Of a stretch of 33,169 nucleotides of DNA, positions 32,841 to 33,169 are shown in pieces (the stretch's first letter is position 1; the number at the start of each line of letters is the position of its first letter). The notes beneath the pieces were generated by a model. It saw only the letters and a program-made list of their open reading frames with translations, did not search any database and had not been told where the DNA came from. The position numbers and the translations under genes are program-made. The stretch is from Planctomycetota bacterium (GTDB lineage Bacteria; Planctomycetota; Planctomycetia; Pirellulales; Thermoguttaceae), in NCBI GenBank assembly GCA_029550925.1, contig JAKPGL010000052.1, positions 1 to 33,169 of the forward strand. Direction: 5' to 3'.

Positions 32841-33169
32841 CCATCGCGATTCCCCTGCCGATTCCCAAGCAATTTTCTCTTTCTGTAACATTTCAGCCGA
32901 ATGCACAGGAGGCTTATTTTATTGACCCCTGCGCAGTCAATGCGACGGTTCCAGGGGAAGTTTGGCGTAGGCGAAAAAGGATCGGAGAATGGTTTGGTCA
33001 TGGCTCTGCCGGGTCATCGACCTTTTCTCCGCCTTTTGGAGGTGCTGGAAATTGTCGGGAATGAAATTGGCCAGATCGTGGCACTTCGTATGGTTCCAAC
33101 TGGAGTTTTGCAAAATGGGCTTGTTCAGGTGTTCGTACACGGAACAGGTCCCTCAAAAATCCCGAGATT
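32841..33169. other. Unassigned right end of the window
   Basis: The last 329 bases have no gene I can support. They hold the second copy of the 17-base repeat and an inverted repeat, ATTGAC (32921-32926) with GTCAAT (32936-32941). There are two opposed short frames in the same register: plus-strand from ATG 33000 running off the edge, and minus-strand 32937-33140 (67 codons, GTG start). The minus frame has the higher third-position GC, but neither resembles a known protein to me. One may be part of a gene or an insertion-sequence remnant that continues outside. Confidence 0.4.
32887..32903. repeat. 17-base repeat, copy 2
   Basis: AACATTTCAGCCGAATG is identical to 27384-27400. It lies 46 bases after the aldolase-like gene stop codon. 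Confidence 0.5.

Noticed and set aside
31386-32906. 506-codon minus-strand frame
   Set aside because: It runs antisense through the aldolase-like gene and the repeats; its composition is that of a shadow frame.
32937-33140. 67-codon minus-strand frame near the edge
   Set aside because: Third-position GC is fairly gene-like, but there is no recognisable product, and the opposite strand is open in the same register. It is left as part of an unassigned region.

Overview
The window looks like chromosomal DNA of a planctomycete, probably of the Pirellulales or Thermoguttaceae type. This is inferred from gene content and moderately high GC, not from any rRNA or marker gene. The strongest pointers are a divergent cluster of membrane-anchored von Willebrand factor A (vWA), DUF58, BatA-like and giant DUF4175-like proteins, a stand-alone TIGR04053-type radical SAM/SPASM protein, a secreted heparinase II/III-like protein, and long secreted proteins of unknown function. 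Most genes start with ATG behind a recognisable Shine-Dalgarno sequence. I see no rRNA, tRNA, CRISPR array, phage or plasmid gene.

Layout. Positions 1-791 hold the 3' part of a UDP-GlcNAc 2-epimerase gene. It converges on an aceE-aceF pair (867-4986, minus) for pyruvate dehydrogenase E1 and E2; no E3 gene is in view. A divergent gap with a good sigma70-type promoter leads to a secreted heparinase II/III-like protein (5325-7172, plus), which converges on the radical SAM/SPASM gene (7220-8329, minus). Positions 8483-20228 hold the most distinctive block. On the minus strand are a 1148-residue DUF4175-like membrane protein and a 449-residue exported protein. On the plus strand, across a 563-base gap, are a 264-residue membrane-anchored protein, a vWA/glutamine-amidotransferase-like membrane protein, a DUF58 protein and a BatA-like vWA protein. 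This resembles the MoxR-associated vWA modules common in planctomycetes, but no MoxR ATPase gene is visible here.

The right half carries ordinary metabolic and envelope genes. In order these are a D-2-hydroxyacid dehydrogenase, an NAD-dependent sugar epimerase with an odd insertion and a sugar-isomerase-like TIM barrel (all minus), then UppP undecaprenyl-diphosphatase and glutamine-dependent asparagine synthetase (both plus). They are followed by a sodium:solute symporter with a small one-helix protein downstream (minus), an exported protein of unknown function (plus) and an aldolase-like TIM barrel (plus). WecB, the sugar epimerase and UppP all bear on envelope polysaccharide and lipid-carrier metabolism, but they do not form one operon.

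The intergenic DNA is unusually structured. The clearest item is a 212-base miniature inverted-repeat element at 31125-31336, with 16-base terminal inverted repeats matching at 15 positions and a perfect 9-base flanking duplication. A second, apparently orphan, copy of its end lies at 20298. Just beyond it is a 68-base REPIN-like pair of inverted hairpins (31363-31430). Short hairpins with a CGTCT/AGACG stem recur at four gene borders, and a 17-base sequence recurs in two gaps.
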